In this document: piece after piece, positions 42,466 through 50,520 of the stretch
How the letters are laid out: each line of letters starts with the position of its first letter
Position numbering within the stretch: position 1 is the first letter of the stretch
From: Sphingomonas sp. OV641
Lineage (GTDB): Bacteria; Pseudomonadota; Alphaproteobacteria; Sphingomonadales; Sphingomonadaceae
NCBI RefSeq assembly: GCF_900109205.1
Contig: NZ_FNZB01000001.1
Span: 62,001 to 126,000, forward strand
Length of the DNA: 64,000 nucleotides
Reading direction: 5' to 3'
Program-made: the position numbers and the translations under genes
Notes under the pieces: model-generated
What the model saw: the letters and a program-made list of their open reading frames with translations, nothing else
The model's database searches: none
What the model was told of the DNA's origin: nothing

Positions 42466-42889
42466 GCCGTATCTGCCGGCCGTCGCACGCGACCGCTGCT
42501 GCCAGCCGCTGAATGGGGCGAGCGGCTTTACCCTGATCGAAGTGATGGTGGCGCTGGCGGTGTTCAGCCTGGCCGCGCTGGCGCTGATCCGGCTGGAGGG
42601 CGCGACGATCCGCTCCACCGCACTGCTGAGCGATACGGTGCTGGCGCAGATGGTGGCGCGCAACGTGGCCGTGGAGGCGATCACGGCGCCGAGCCCGCCA
42701 GCTCTGGGTCGGGCGGGCGGCGTGGAGCAGAATGGCGGCCGGGCATGGCGCTGGATCCGCGATGTGCGACGTACCGGCGATTCGCAGGTTCTGCGCATCG
42801 ACGTGGCGGTGCTGGATACGGGCGGTCGGGCGCTGGGCCGGTTGACCATGATCCGCGGGCCGCAGCCGCCAACTGCGATCGTGTCGTGA
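42458..42889 (+). CDS. gspI: Type II secretion minor pseudopilin GspI
   Basis: The 143-residue pseudopilin has a leader cut at GASG/FTLIEVMVALAVFSLAAL near residue 25. The domain after the helix has LLSDTVLAQMVARNVAVEAI and WRWIRDVRRTGDSQVLRIDV, matching GspI. It forms the tip complex with GspJ and GspK. Its stop overlaps the GTG start of gspJ. Confidence 0.9.
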   Translation: MAEPYLPAVARDRCCQPLNGASGFTLIEVMVALAVFSLAALALIRLEGATIRSTALLSDTVLAQMVARNVAVEAITAPSPPALGRAGGVEQNGGRAWRWIRDVRRTGDSQVLRIDVAVLDTGGRALGRLTMIRGPQPPTAIVS

Positions 42890-43545
42890 AGCGGAACAGG
42901 GGCACACGCAAGGTGCCGCAGGAGCGGGGCGAGGCTGGCTTCACGCTGGTCGAGGTGATGGTCGCCCTGATGATTTTCGGGCTGATCGCGTCGGCGGGCG
43001 TCGCGCTTCTGGCGTTCAGCGTGCGGGCGCAGGGCGCGACCACCGCGCGGCTGGACGACATGGGGGCGCTGGCGCGGCAATCGTCGTTGATGGCCGCCGA
43101 TCTCGCTCAGGCGATGAATCGTCCTGCCCGCGATGAGCGGGGCACGACTTTTCCCGCGTTCGTCGGAGACGCGACCAGCGTCACCTTCGTTCGCGCGGGC
43201 TGGAGTAACATCGATTCGGACGCGCGCTCGACCTTGCAGAAGGTGAGCTATCGCCTGGCGGACGGGGTGTTCCAGCGGATCGCCTGGCCAATGGTCGATG
43301 GCGCCGAGCCGTTGCCGGCCGCGCCCGCGCTGACCGGACTTGCCGGTGCCAAGCTGCGCTATCGCATCGCCGGCGCCTGGAGCGACAGCTGGAACGGCAG
43401 CGAGGGCGCGGCTCTGCCACAAGCGCTGGAACTGACGCTGCAACGGCGGGACGGCGTGAGCTTTCGCCAGTTGTTCCTGGTGGGGACCGGCGCGCTGCCT
43501 GTGGTGAAGATTCCCAATCCGGCGGAGACGCCCGATGCGAGCTAA
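42886..43545 (+). CDS. gspJ: Type II secretion minor pseudopilin GspJ
   Basis: The protein starts at GTG 42886, which overlaps the gspI stop; the open frame extends back to 42745 only because it runs through gspI. The 219-residue product has the prepilin site EAGFTLVEVMVALMIFGLIA near residue 20, then ARLDDMGALARQSSLMAADL and FVRAGWSNIDSDARSTLQKV, typical of GspJ. It overlaps gspK by 11 bases. Confidence 0.92.
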   Translation: MKRNRGTRKVPQERGEAGFTLVEVMVALMIFGLIASAGVALLAFSVRAQGATTARLDDMGALARQSSLMAADLAQAMNRPARDERGTTFPAFVGDATSVTFVRAGWSNIDSDARSTLQKVSYRLADGVFQRIAWPMVDGAEPLPAAPALTGLAGAKLRYRIAGAWSDSWNGSEGAALPQALELTLQRRDGVSFRQLFLVGTGALPVVKIPNPAETPDAS

Positions 43546-44509
43546 ACGCCAAGGAGAGCGCGGGGCGGCGCTGCTGACGGTATTGCTGCTGGTGGCGATC
43601 GTTGCCGTCATGGCGGCGACCGCACTGGAACGCCTGCGCCTCTCGACGCGGCTGACCGCCAATGCGGTCGCGCTGGATCAGGCGCGCGGCCTTGCCCTGG
43701 CTGCCGAGACGCTGGCGACCGGCAGGATCACGCAATTGCTGCGGCAAAGCCCCGATCGCGTCACGCTGGCGGGCGGCTGGAGCAACCAGCCGTACACGCT
43801 TCCCTTGCCCGGCGGCGCCGCCGTCCTGCGGGTGAGTGACGGCGGAAACTGTTTCAACCTCAATGGCCTGGTGACCGAACTTGACGGCAAATATGTCGCC
43901 GACCCAACCGCGGTGGCGCAGATGGCGCGCCTCGCCCGATTGCTCAACGTGCCGGGAGGAGAGGGGATCGCTGCCGCGGCGGCCGACTGGATCGACAGCG
44001 ACGATCTGGCGCTTGGCACCGGGGCGGAGGATGGCGCCTATCAGGGGCTGGCGACACCCTACCGCACGGCCGGCACGCTGATGGTCGATCCCAGCGAATT
44101 GCGCGCCGTCGCCGGCGTCACCAGCGACGCTTACGCCAAGTTGCGCCCGTGGCTCTGCACTTTGCCAGAGGCGAAGCGGGCGATGATCAACGTCAACACG
44201 CTCACCCCTGAGCAGGCGCCGCTGGTAGCCATGCTGCTGCCCGACACGCTGAGCGTGCAGGCGGCGGCCGCGGGCCTGCTGCGCCGCCCGCCCAACGGCT
44301 TTTCGGACACGCAGGATTTCTGGAAGATCTTCGCCGCGTCCGGCATTACCGATCCGCTTGCCGAGCAGCAGACGGGCGTCGTGTCGACCTGGTTCGACGT
44401 GCGCATCGACGTTACCGTCGCGGGCAGCGAGTTGCAGGAAAGGGCGTTGGTTGACGCAACAACGCTTCCGGCGCGGCTCGTCTCGCGGCAATGGGGCGAA
44501 ATCCTATGA
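43535..44509 (+). CDS. gspK: Type II secretion minor pseudopilin GspK
   Basis: The 324-residue tip pseudopilin has a short leader and ERGAALLTVLLLVAIVAVMA, lacking the Glu5 of other pseudopilins, as is normal for GspK. The large periplasmic domain carries CFNLNGLV, AAAADWIDSDDLALGTGAED and the helix-hairpin-helix-like INVNTLTPEQAPLVAMLL. It caps the pseudopilus. The stop overlaps gspL by ATGA. Confidence 0.93.
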   Translation: MRAKRQGERGAALLTVLLLVAIVAVMAATALERLRLSTRLTANAVALDQARGLALAAETLATGRITQLLRQSPDRVTLAGGWSNQPYTLPLPGGAAVLRVSDGGNCFNLNGLVTELDGKYVADPTAVAQMARLARLLNVPGGEGIAAAAADWIDSDDLALGTGAEDGAYQGLATPYRTAGTLMVDPSELRAVAGVTSDAYAKLRPWLCTLPEAKRAMINVNTLTPEQAPLVAMLLPDTLSVQAAAAGLLRRPPNGFSDTQDFWKIFAASGITDPLAEQQTGVVSTWFDVRIDVTVAGSELQERALVDATTLPARLVSRQWGEIL

Positions 44510-45588
44510 ACGCGACGATCCTCTTCCTACCTGCCCATGTCGATCAGCCCTGGCGATGGCTGCGCGTGGAGAATGACGCCGTGACCGGGCGGGGCGAAGG
44601 CGCCCCGGAAGCGGGCGCGGATCCGACGATCGCAATCGCGCCAGCGGATGCGGTAACGCTCCACTGGTCCAGCCTTCCGGCCCGGTCGCCGGCGCAGGCG
44701 CAGGCCGCCGCCCGGATCGTGATTGCAGAGGCGAGCGCAGCACCTCTCGACGGGCTGCACGTGGCCGTGGGCGACGAGGCGGAGGACGAGCGGCCGATCG
44801 GCGTGGTGGCGAACGGGCGAATGCGCGACTGGCTCGGCACTCTCGCCAGCCTTGGCATCGATCCGGCCGTGATCTTGCCGGCTCCGCTGCTGCTGCCAGC
44901 GCCAGCCGAAGGATATGTTCGTGCCGAGCTGGGCGGACAATCGGTGGTTCGCGGGCGAACCAGCGGGTTTGCCGATGAGGCGCGGATCACCGATCTGGTC
45001 ACCGGCGGCAGTTCGCCGGAAACCCTGGGCCGGGACGCGGTGGAAGCCGCGATCGTTGCGAACGTGGCGCAGCCGCTGCTGAACCTTCGCCAGGGCCCGT
45101 TCGCCAGGCGCAAGCGGCGGGCGATCGACTGGCCGCTGATACGCCGGCTGGCGGTTCTGGCGGGCATGATCTTGTTGGTGACGCTGGCCATCGATCTGAC
45201 CAGGATCGCGCGCTACGCGATGGCGGCCGATGCGGCGGAGGCGCAGGCCGATGCGCTGGCCCGCGAAGGGCTGCCGCGCGGGGCGGATCAGGGCGATGCG
45301 GGACGCCTGCTCACCGAGCGGCTGTCGCGACTGCGGGGGCCGGGTGCCGGCTTCAGCGCGACGGTTGCGGCATTGACCAGCGCCACGCGCGAAGTTGACG
45401 GCACGGAGGTGATTGCAGTGGCGTTCGAGCCCACGGGCGAGCTACGCGCGACGATTGCGGCGAGTGGCGAGGCACAGGCCAACCAACTCATCGACCGGTT
45501 GAGGGAAGCGGGGTTTGCAGTGGCGGCGAGCACGTTCCAATCGGATGGTCAGCGCGTTCGCGGCGACGTGACCGTGGCGCTGCCATGA
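44506..45588 (+). CDS. gspL: Type II secretion system protein GspL
   Basis: The 360-residue protein starts at MNATILFLPAHVDQPWRWLR (ATG 44506). The N-terminal two-thirds is the cytoplasmic actin-like domain that binds GspE (TIAIAPADAVTLHWSSLPAR, VVANGRMRDWLGTLASLGID). A membrane helix (RLAVLAGMILLVTLAIDL) lies near residue 225, followed by a periplasmic ferredoxin-like domain. Spacing and order identify it well even though GspL proteins vary. It overlaps gspM by ATGA. Confidence 0.9.
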   Translation: MNATILFLPAHVDQPWRWLRVENDAVTGRGEGAPEAGADPTIAIAPADAVTLHWSSLPARSPAQAQAAARIVIAEASAAPLDGLHVAVGDEAEDERPIGVVANGRMRDWLGTLASLGIDPAVILPAPLLLPAPAEGYVRAELGGQSVVRGRTSGFADEARITDLVTGGSSPETLGRDAVEAAIVANVAQPLLNLRQGPFARRKRRAIDWPLIRRLAVLAGMILLVTLAIDLTRIARYAMAADAAEAQADALAREGLPRGADQGDAGRLLTERLSRLRGPGAGFSATVAALTSATREVDGTEVIAVAFEPTGELRATIAASGEAQANQLIDRLREAGFAVAASTFQSDGQRVRGDVTVALP

Positions 45589-46058
45589 CCGTGTTGTCGA
45601 CCTGGTTTCGCGGCCGCAGCGTGCGCGAACAACGCCTGCTGATGGTGATGGCGGCCCTGTTCGTGATCACATTGGTGTTCGCCGGGATCGTGCGCCCGGT
45701 GCGCGATGGGCTCGAATCGACGCGCCAGCGCCATGCCAGTGCCGAGGTTCGGCTGGGCGAGGTGAAGGCGCAGGTCGCGCAGGTGAAGGCGATCCAGCGC
45801 GGGCGGCCGCGCACGCCGGAGGGCGCGCTGGCCGATGCGGTGCGCGCTCGTGCAGACGAAGCCGGGTTCGTACTCGCCAATCTGGAGCCCGACGGCGACA
45901 GGATCAGGATCGGGATCGCCACGGCGCGCCCGGGCCCACTGCTGAGCTGGATTGCTGGCCTCGAAGCCGATGGGCTGCTGGTGGACGCCTCCACCATCAC
46001 CGGGAACGGCGACGGCACGGTCGCGGCCACGCTGACGTTGAAGGGAAGGGCGCCATGA
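45585..46058 (+). CDS. gspM: Type II secretion system protein GspM
   Basis: The 157-residue bitopic protein begins MTVLSTWFRGRSVREQRLLM, with the conserved R-EQ-RLL before a membrane helix (VMAALFVITLVFAGIV, near residues 20-38), then a coiled-coil stretch and a small ferredoxin-like domain (LSWIAGLEADGLLVDASTIT). GspM partners GspL in the platform. It overlaps gspN by ATGA. Confidence 0.9.
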   Translation: MTVLSTWFRGRSVREQRLLMVMAALFVITLVFAGIVRPVRDGLESTRQRHASAEVRLGEVKAQVAQVKAIQRGRPRTPEGALADAVRARADEAGFVLANLEPDGDRIRIGIATARPGPLLSWIAGLEADGLLVDASTITGNGDGTVAATLTLKGRAP

Positions 46059-46786
46059 GGCGGATCCGACTGGCCACGGGGCCGAGCGCGCTGTTTCTGG
46101 CGCTTTTCGTAGCGGCGCTGATCATCTTCCTGCCGCTTCGGCTGGCGCTTGGATGGTTCGGGCTGGCAGCGCAGGGCATGACCGCACGAGAGGTGACGGG
46201 GAGCATTTGGGCGGGAGAGCTGCGCGAAGCTTCGTTCGGCCGGATCGCGCTGGGTGATCTGTCGGCCGGAGTGTCGCCGGTACAGCTCTTCGTCGGACGC
46301 GCGCGCGTCAATCTGGAGGGGCTGGCCGACGCGCCGGAAGCGGCGGCGCGTCTTACCGGAGCGATCGGGGTCAGCCGGCACAGTTTCGGCATCGATGACC
46401 TGACCGCTTCGCTGCCGGTGGGCGGGACTTTTCGGCCCGTTCCAGTGACTCTCCTGGACTTGCAGGACGTTAGCGTCCGCTTTCGCGGTGACACGTGCGA
46501 GCAGGCGGAGGGGCGGGTGCGCGCCACCATGGGCAGCGAGATCGGCGGCATCGCCGTGCCGGCGGCGCTCAATGGCAATGCGCGGTGCGATGCCGGCGCG
46601 CTGCTGCTGCCGCTGGTGAGTGCGGCCGGGAACGAGGGAAGCACCATCCGGATCTGGCCCGACGGGCGCTATCGCGCGGAGCTGACCCTGCAACCGTCCG
46701 ACCCCGCATCGGGCACCAAGCTGCAAGCGATCGGCTTCATTCAAACGCAGCGCGGCATGGAACTGGCAATCGAGGGCCGCTTCTGA
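46055..46786 (+). CDS. gspN: Type II secretion system protein GspN
   Basis: The 243-residue protein has an N-terminal membrane helix (ALFLALFVAALIIFLPLRLA) followed by GLAAQGMTAREVTGSIWAGE and SPVQLFVGRARVNLEG, characteristic of GspN. GspN is an accessory, sometimes dispensable part of the T2SS inner membrane assembly. It is the last gene of the gspC-N operon; a 7-bp hairpin follows directly. Confidence 0.88.
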   Translation: MRRIRLATGPSALFLALFVAALIIFLPLRLALGWFGLAAQGMTAREVTGSIWAGELREASFGRIALGDLSAGVSPVQLFVGRARVNLEGLADAPEAAARLTGAIGVSRHSFGIDDLTASLPVGGTFRPVPVTLLDLQDVSVRFRGDTCEQAEGRVRATMGSEIGGIAVPAALNGNARCDAGALLLPLVSAAGNEGSTIRIWPDGRYRAELTLQPSDPASGTKLQAIGFIQTQRGMELAIEGRF

Positions 46787-46823
46787 GCAGGCCCCGGCCG
46801 CTTTCGGGATGATTTCGGCCTGC
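46787..46823 (+). terminator. Hairpin after the T2SS operon
   Basis: GCAGGCC (46787) pairs with GGCCTGC (46817) directly after the gspN stop. There is no T-run; a weak candidate. Confidence 0.3.
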
Positions 46824-46882
46824 AATCCCCGTCGCAAACGTCCTGAACCTTCGAAAGCGCGAAGGAAATTGCTGATCGAACC

Positions 46883-46911
46883 TTGACGCCTCGACCCCCT
46901 AGCCGTAGGGG
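46883..46911 (+). promoter_or_regulatory. Predicted tRNA-His promoter
   Basis: TTGACG (46883-46888), 17-base spacer, TAGGGG (46906-46911); the tRNA begins 14 bases later. Confidence 0.5.
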
Positions 46912-46925
46912 CGCGCTTTCTCACG

Positions 46926-47002
46926 GCGATCGTAGCTCAGTTGGTTAGAGCATCGGTTTGTGGTACCGAGGGTCGCGGGTTCAAGTCCCGTCGATCGCCC
47001 CA
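46926..47002 (+). tRNA. tRNA-His (GTG)
   Basis: Acceptor GCGATCG/CGATCGC, D stem GCTC/GAGC, anticodon stem TCGGT/ACCGA with loop TTGTGGT (anticodon GUG), T arm GCGGG/CCCGT, discriminator C73 and encoded CCA. A G at 46925 is placed to pair with C73 as the G-1 of bacterial tRNA-His, whereas some alphaproteobacteria lack it. Confidence 0.95.
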
Positions 47003-47022
47003 TTCTTTTCCCCGGGAATGAC

Positions 47023-48072
47023 ATGACCGCGTGGGGCTTCCCCGACTTCGACGACCATGAGGGCGTCCACCTCTTCACTGATCCTGCATCCGGCCTACGT
47101 GCCGTAATTGCGGTTCATTCCACGGCGCTTGGGCCGGCAGCGGGCGGCGTCCGTTTCTGGCACTATGCCGATCACACGGCCGCGATCACCGACGCGCTTC
47201 GGCTGTCGCGCGGCATGAGCTTCAAGAACGCCATGGCGGGCCTGGAGCTTGGCGGTGGCAAGGGCGTGGTGCTGGCCGACGCGCCGGGCGCGACGATCAG
47301 CGAGGCGCAGCTGCGCGCGTTTGGCCGTGCGGTCGAATCGCTGGGCGGCCGTTATGTCACGGCGGAAGACGTCGGTATGTCCGAAGCCCGCATGAAGGTG
47401 ATCTCCGAAGAAACGCGCTACGTATCCGGCCTGCCGGTGGCGAGCGGCGCGGCCGGCGGCGATCCGGGCCCGTACACGGCGCTTGGCGTCTACCTGGGCG
47501 TGAAGGCGGCGGCGCAGCGCGGCCTGGGTGCCACCGACATGAAGGGCGTGCGGGTTGCCATCCAGGGCGTCGGCTCGGTCGGCGGCGGCCTCGCCCGGCT
47601 GCTGGCGGCGGACGGCGCGGTGCTGACGCTGGCCGATGTGAACAAGGAGCGCGCCGCGGCGCTTGCCGCAGAGCTTGGCGCGACCACGGTACCGACGGAG
47701 GAGATCCTGTCGGCCGATGTCGATCTGGTGAGCCCCAATGCGCTTGGCGCGGTGCTGACCGAGCAGTCGATCGGCGCGGTGAAGGCCAAGGTGATCGCCG
47801 GTGGCGCCAACAACCAGCTGGCCACCCGCGACGACGGGCGCCGCGTTCATGAGCGCGGCATCCTGTTCGCGCCGGATTATGTGATCAATGCCGGCGGCAT
47901 CATCAACGTCGGCCTGGAGTATCTGGGCCATGGCGACGAGGCAGAGGTGAAGGCGCGGATCGCCCGCATTCCGGATCGCCTGATCGAGGTGTGGGACGAG
48001 AGCGACGCAAGCGGCGATCCCGCCGCGGATGTGGCGGACCGGATCGCGCGGCGACTGATCGGCCGGGGTTGA
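47023..48072 (+). CDS. Leu/Phe/Val-type amino acid dehydrogenase
   Basis: The protein starts at MTAWGFPDFDDHEGVHLF (ATG 47023), 20 bases after tRNA-His. The 349-residue enzyme has the catalytic segment MSFKNAMAGLELGGGKGVVL with the active Lys near residue 70, and the Rossmann motif VRVAIQGVGSVGGGLARLLA near residue 185. It matches the leucine/phenylalanine dehydrogenase branch, shorter than glutamate dehydrogenase, which deaminates branched or aromatic amino acids with NAD. The exact substrate is not readable. It stands alone. Confidence 0.88.
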   Translation: MTAWGFPDFDDHEGVHLFTDPASGLRAVIAVHSTALGPAAGGVRFWHYADHTAAITDALRLSRGMSFKNAMAGLELGGGKGVVLADAPGATISEAQLRAFGRAVESLGGRYVTAEDVGMSEARMKVISEETRYVSGLPVASGAAGGDPGPYTALGVYLGVKAAAQRGLGATDMKGVRVAIQGVGSVGGGLARLLAADGAVLTLADVNKERAAALAAELGATTVPTEEILSADVDLVSPNALGAVLTEQSIGAVKAKVIAGGANNQLATRDDGRRVHERGILFAPDYVINAGGIINVGLEYLGHGDEAEVKARIARIPDRLIEVWDESDASGDPAADVADRIARRLIGRG

Positions 48073-48178
48073 CCCCTGGGCCGTGAGCGGGGCGGCATGG
48101 ATCGCCCGCCGCGGCCCATGGCTGCTGTTGAGAGAGGAGCGGGGGAACGCGCCAGTCAATCGATGACGACAGGCGATT

Positions 48179-48928
48179 TTGCCCATATGGGATAACACCA
48201 TCGTGCCCGCGCTCCATGCCCTCGCCAATCCTGCGCGCTTCCTGAAGATCGCGCGACCGCTGACCGCCGTGCTCGGCTGGGCAGGGCTGGCGCTGATCGT
48301 GATCGGTTGCTGGGCCGGGCTGACGCAGACGCCGCCCGATTACCTGCAGGGCGAATCAGTGCGCATCATGTACGTTCACGTGCCGTCCGCCTGGCTGGGG
48401 ATGGGCGGATGGAGCGGGATTGCACTTTCCAGCATCGCCTATCTCGTCTGGCGCCATCCGCTGGCCGACGTGGCGGCGCGCGCGATCGCGGTGCCGGGCG
48501 CGGCCTTTGCCGCGGTCTGCCTGATCACCGGCGCGATCTGGGGACGCCCGACGTGGGGCACCTATTGGCAGTGGGACGGCCGACTGACCTCCATGCTGCT
48601 GCTGTTCTTCGTGTACCTGGGTTATATCGCGCTGGCGCGGGCCGATCGCGAGCGCGGCGGCGACGGCCGGATCGCGGCTTTGTTCGGCATTGCCGGCACG
48701 GTGCTGCTGCCCATCATCCGCTATTCCGTGATCTGGTGGAACACGCTGCACCAGGGGCCGAGCATCGGACTGACCCGGTCCACCATCGACGCCTCCATTC
48801 TCTGGCCGCTGCCGATCATGCTGAGCGGTTTCAGCTTCCTGTTCGGGGCCATTGTCCTGATGCGGATGCGCACCCTGCTGGCGATCGCGAAGGCAGAAGC
48901 GCGGCTGCGGCGGAGGGCGACGGCGTGA
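48179..48928 (+). CDS. ccmC: Haem exporter membrane protein CcmC
   Basis: The 249-residue protein probably starts at TTG 48179 (AGGCG just upstream); a GTG at 48203 is an alternative. It has six membrane helices and the periplasmic Trp-rich haem-binding loop WGRPTWGTYWQWDGRLTS near residue 120, with flanking His residues (MYVHVPSAW near 63, NTLHQGPS near 187). CcmC loads haem onto CcmE in cytochrome c maturation. The stop overlaps ccmD. Confidence 0.92.
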   Translation: MPIWDNTIVPALHALANPARFLKIARPLTAVLGWAGLALIVIGCWAGLTQTPPDYLQGESVRIMYVHVPSAWLGMGGWSGIALSSIAYLVWRHPLADVAARAIAVPGAAFAAVCLITGAIWGRPTWGTYWQWDGRLTSMLLLFFVYLGYIALARADRERGGDGRIAALFGIAGTVLLPIIRYSVIWWNTLHQGPSIGLTRSTIDASILWPLPIMLSGFSFLFGAIVLMRMRTLLAIAKAEARLRRRATA

Positions 48929-49038
48929 ACGCCTGGCCGTTCGTTATCGCTGCCTATGCGGTGGCGCTGGGCACATGCGCGATCATCGCGCTGGCGAGCC
49001 TATGGGCGATGCGGCGCGCCGAGAAGGACAGACGATGA
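48925..49038 (+). CDS. ccmD: Haem exporter small protein CcmD
   Basis: A 37-residue protein starts at GTG 48925, overlapping the ccmC stop, and ends overlapping ccmE by ATGA. One membrane helix (WPFVIAAYAVALGTCAIIAL) is followed by a basic end (MRRAEKDRR). Size, position and topology are those of CcmD, needed to release holo-CcmE. Confidence 0.88.
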   Translation: MNAWPFVIAAYAVALGTCAIIALASLWAMRRAEKDRR

Positions 49039-49469
49039 AGGCGAAGCACCAGCGGCTCTGGCTCGCGGGCGCCGCGCTGCTGGCGGTTGCCGTGGCGGCG
49101 TTGCTCGCGCTGTCCGGCCTGAAGGATCAGGCCGCGTTCTTCTATGCGCCGTCCGATGTTACCCCGGAAGTGCTGGTCGCCGGCCGCGCCGTTCGCCTTG
49201 GCGGGATGGTGGCAGGCGGATCGGTGGTCCGGGCGGCGGATGGCGTCACCGTCCACTTCCGCGTCACGGACGGACGAGCGACGACGCCGGTCAGCTTCGC
49301 CGGCATCGTGCCGGACCTGTTCCGCGAAAATTCCGGCGTGGTGGCGGAGGGACGTTTCCAGCGCGACGGTTCGTTCATCGCCTCCAACCTGCTGGCCAAG
49401 CACGACGAGAAATACATGCCGCCCGAACTTGCGGGCAAGATGCACGAGACCAAGAGTCTGGACCAGTGA
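49035..49469 (+). CDS. ccmE: Cytochrome c-type biogenesis haem chaperone CcmE
   Basis: The protein starts at MKAKHQRLWLAGAALLAVAV (ATG 49035), with a membrane anchor followed by the beta-barrel haem chaperone domain (VRLGGMVAGGSVVR, VTVHFRVTDGRATTPVSF). The covalent haem site is LLAKHDEKYMPPEL with His near residue 127. At 144 residues it has normal length. The gene after it is not ccmF, as usual, but a TPR gene whose ATG shares a base with the ccmE stop. Confidence 0.93.
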   Translation: MKAKHQRLWLAGAALLAVAVAALLALSGLKDQAAFFYAPSDVTPEVLVAGRAVRLGGMVAGGSVVRAADGVTVHFRVTDGRATTPVSFAGIVPDLFRENSGVVAEGRFQRDGSFIASNLLAKHDEKYMPPELAGKMHETKSLDQ

Positions 49470-50104
49470 TGGGCTATGTCGCCCTGGCGGTGATCGGCGC
49501 GCTGGCCTTTGCCGCCCTGCTGCTGCTTCGGCTGCCGCGGCTGGTCTGGTCCTTCGCAGGCGCGGCGCTGTTCCTCGGCGCCGCCGGTTATGCCTGGCAG
49601 GGCCGGCCGGCGCTCGCGGCAGCACCGGCAAGGCCCGCGGCGAGCCCCGTGCCGGTGGAACCGGAAAGCGTGATCCTGCGCGAGCGGCTGATGGGCCGGT
49701 TCACGGCGGACACCGCTTATCTTGTCGCGTCTGATGCGATGCTGCGCGCCGGTGATCGGCGTGCCGCAGCGCAGGTGGTGATGGGCGGCGTTCGCGCGAT
49801 CCCGCGCAGCTTCATCCTGTGGACGCAGCTTGGCAGCAATCTCGTGATCCTCGATGGCGACCAAGTATCGCCGGCGGCGAAGCTGGCGTTCGGGCGCGCC
49901 ATACAGCTAGCGCCCGAGCATCCGGCACCGCCTTACTATGCCGCAATCTCCTATATCCGGGCAGGCGATCTGCCGATGGCGCGGCGGCTGATGGCGCGCG
50001 CCGTGTCGCTGTCACGCGACGGCACCGAATATAAGCGGCAGCTCGCCGGCCAGTTGCTCGTGCTCGAACGCTATATGGCAGCCGTGGAGCAGACCGGACG
50101 ATAG
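49469..50104 (+). CDS. CcmI/CcmH-like TPR protein
   Basis: The 211-residue protein has two N-terminal membrane segments (GYVALAVIGALAFAALLLL and LVWSFAGAALFLGAAGYAW), a Pro/Ala linker and a TPR-type helical domain (RAGDRRAAAQVVMGGVRAIP, ALEHPAPPYYAAIS-like repeats, RAGDLPMARRLMARAVSLSR). In sphingomonads this short relative of CcmI normally ends the ccm cluster after ccmF, ccmG and ccmH; here it follows ccmE directly (TGATG junction). It probably binds apocytochrome c. Whether it is functional without neighbours F, G, H depends on copies elsewhere. Confidence 0.72.
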   Translation: MGYVALAVIGALAFAALLLLRLPRLVWSFAGAALFLGAAGYAWQGRPALAAAPARPAASPVPVEPESVILRERLMGRFTADTAYLVASDAMLRAGDRRAAAQVVMGGVRAIPRSFILWTQLGSNLVILDGDQVSPAAKLAFGRAIQLAPEHPAPPYYAAISYIRAGDLPMARRLMARAVSLSRDGTEYKRQLAGQLLVLERYMAAVEQTGR

Positions 50105-50109
50105 TCCCC

Positions 50110-50135
50110 GACCGGGCGGGACGGATCCGCCGGTC
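50110..50135. terminator. Hairpin between converging genes
   Basis: GACCGGGCGG can pair, with a bulge, with TCCGCCGGTC between the CcmI-like gene and the DUF3072 gene. No T-run on either strand. Confidence 0.35.
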
Positions 50136-50163
50136 AATCTGCTCGTTCGGCAGCCTGATGCCG

Positions 50164-50379
50164 TTACTTGCCCCGACCGGTCTTGTCCTGAAGCGCATCG
50201 ATCCGTTTCGATGCCTCGGCCTTGGTCAGCTCTTCATCGAACTGCTCATGCGCCTCTTCGCTCAAGGTCTTGAGATAGCTGGCCTGCGCGCCCGTCATCG
50301 GCTCATCGCCAGTGGTCCAATCGTCCGGGTCCTTTTCCGCGTTCGAGAACGGCTCACTCTTGGGGTTGTTGTCCGACAT
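50164..50379 (-). CDS. Small DUF3072-like protein
   Basis: The 71-residue protein starts at MSDNNPKSEPFSNAEKDP behind AAGGAGACCG. It is highly charged and helical; the core DWTTGDEPMTGAQASYLKTL and SEEAHEQFDEELTKAEASKR match the DUF3072 pattern. The function of the family is unknown. It has its own promoter region shared with the divergent kup gene. Confidence 0.8.
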   Translation of the reverse strand: MSDNNPKSEPFSNAEKDPDDWTTGDEPMTGAQASYLKTLSEEAHEQFDEELTKAEASKRIDALQDKTGRGK

Positions 50380-50520
50380 GTCGGTCTCCTTCAAACGTGG
50401 AACTCATCCGTTCCGGTAATGTTCCCCTTGCGGCGCAGGTGCGAAGTGCTAGGCGCGCCCAGGCTTTTACAGGATGACGGTGGTTTTCTTCCCCTTGAAC
50501 CTGGCGCTGGTTGACTGTCG

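Noticed and set aside
41368..43662. 764-codon open frame on the minus strand opposite gspF to gspK
   Set aside because: It lies entirely antisense to five well-recognised T2SS genes, is rich in Arg/Ala/His with no domain, and is explained by high GC codon bias.
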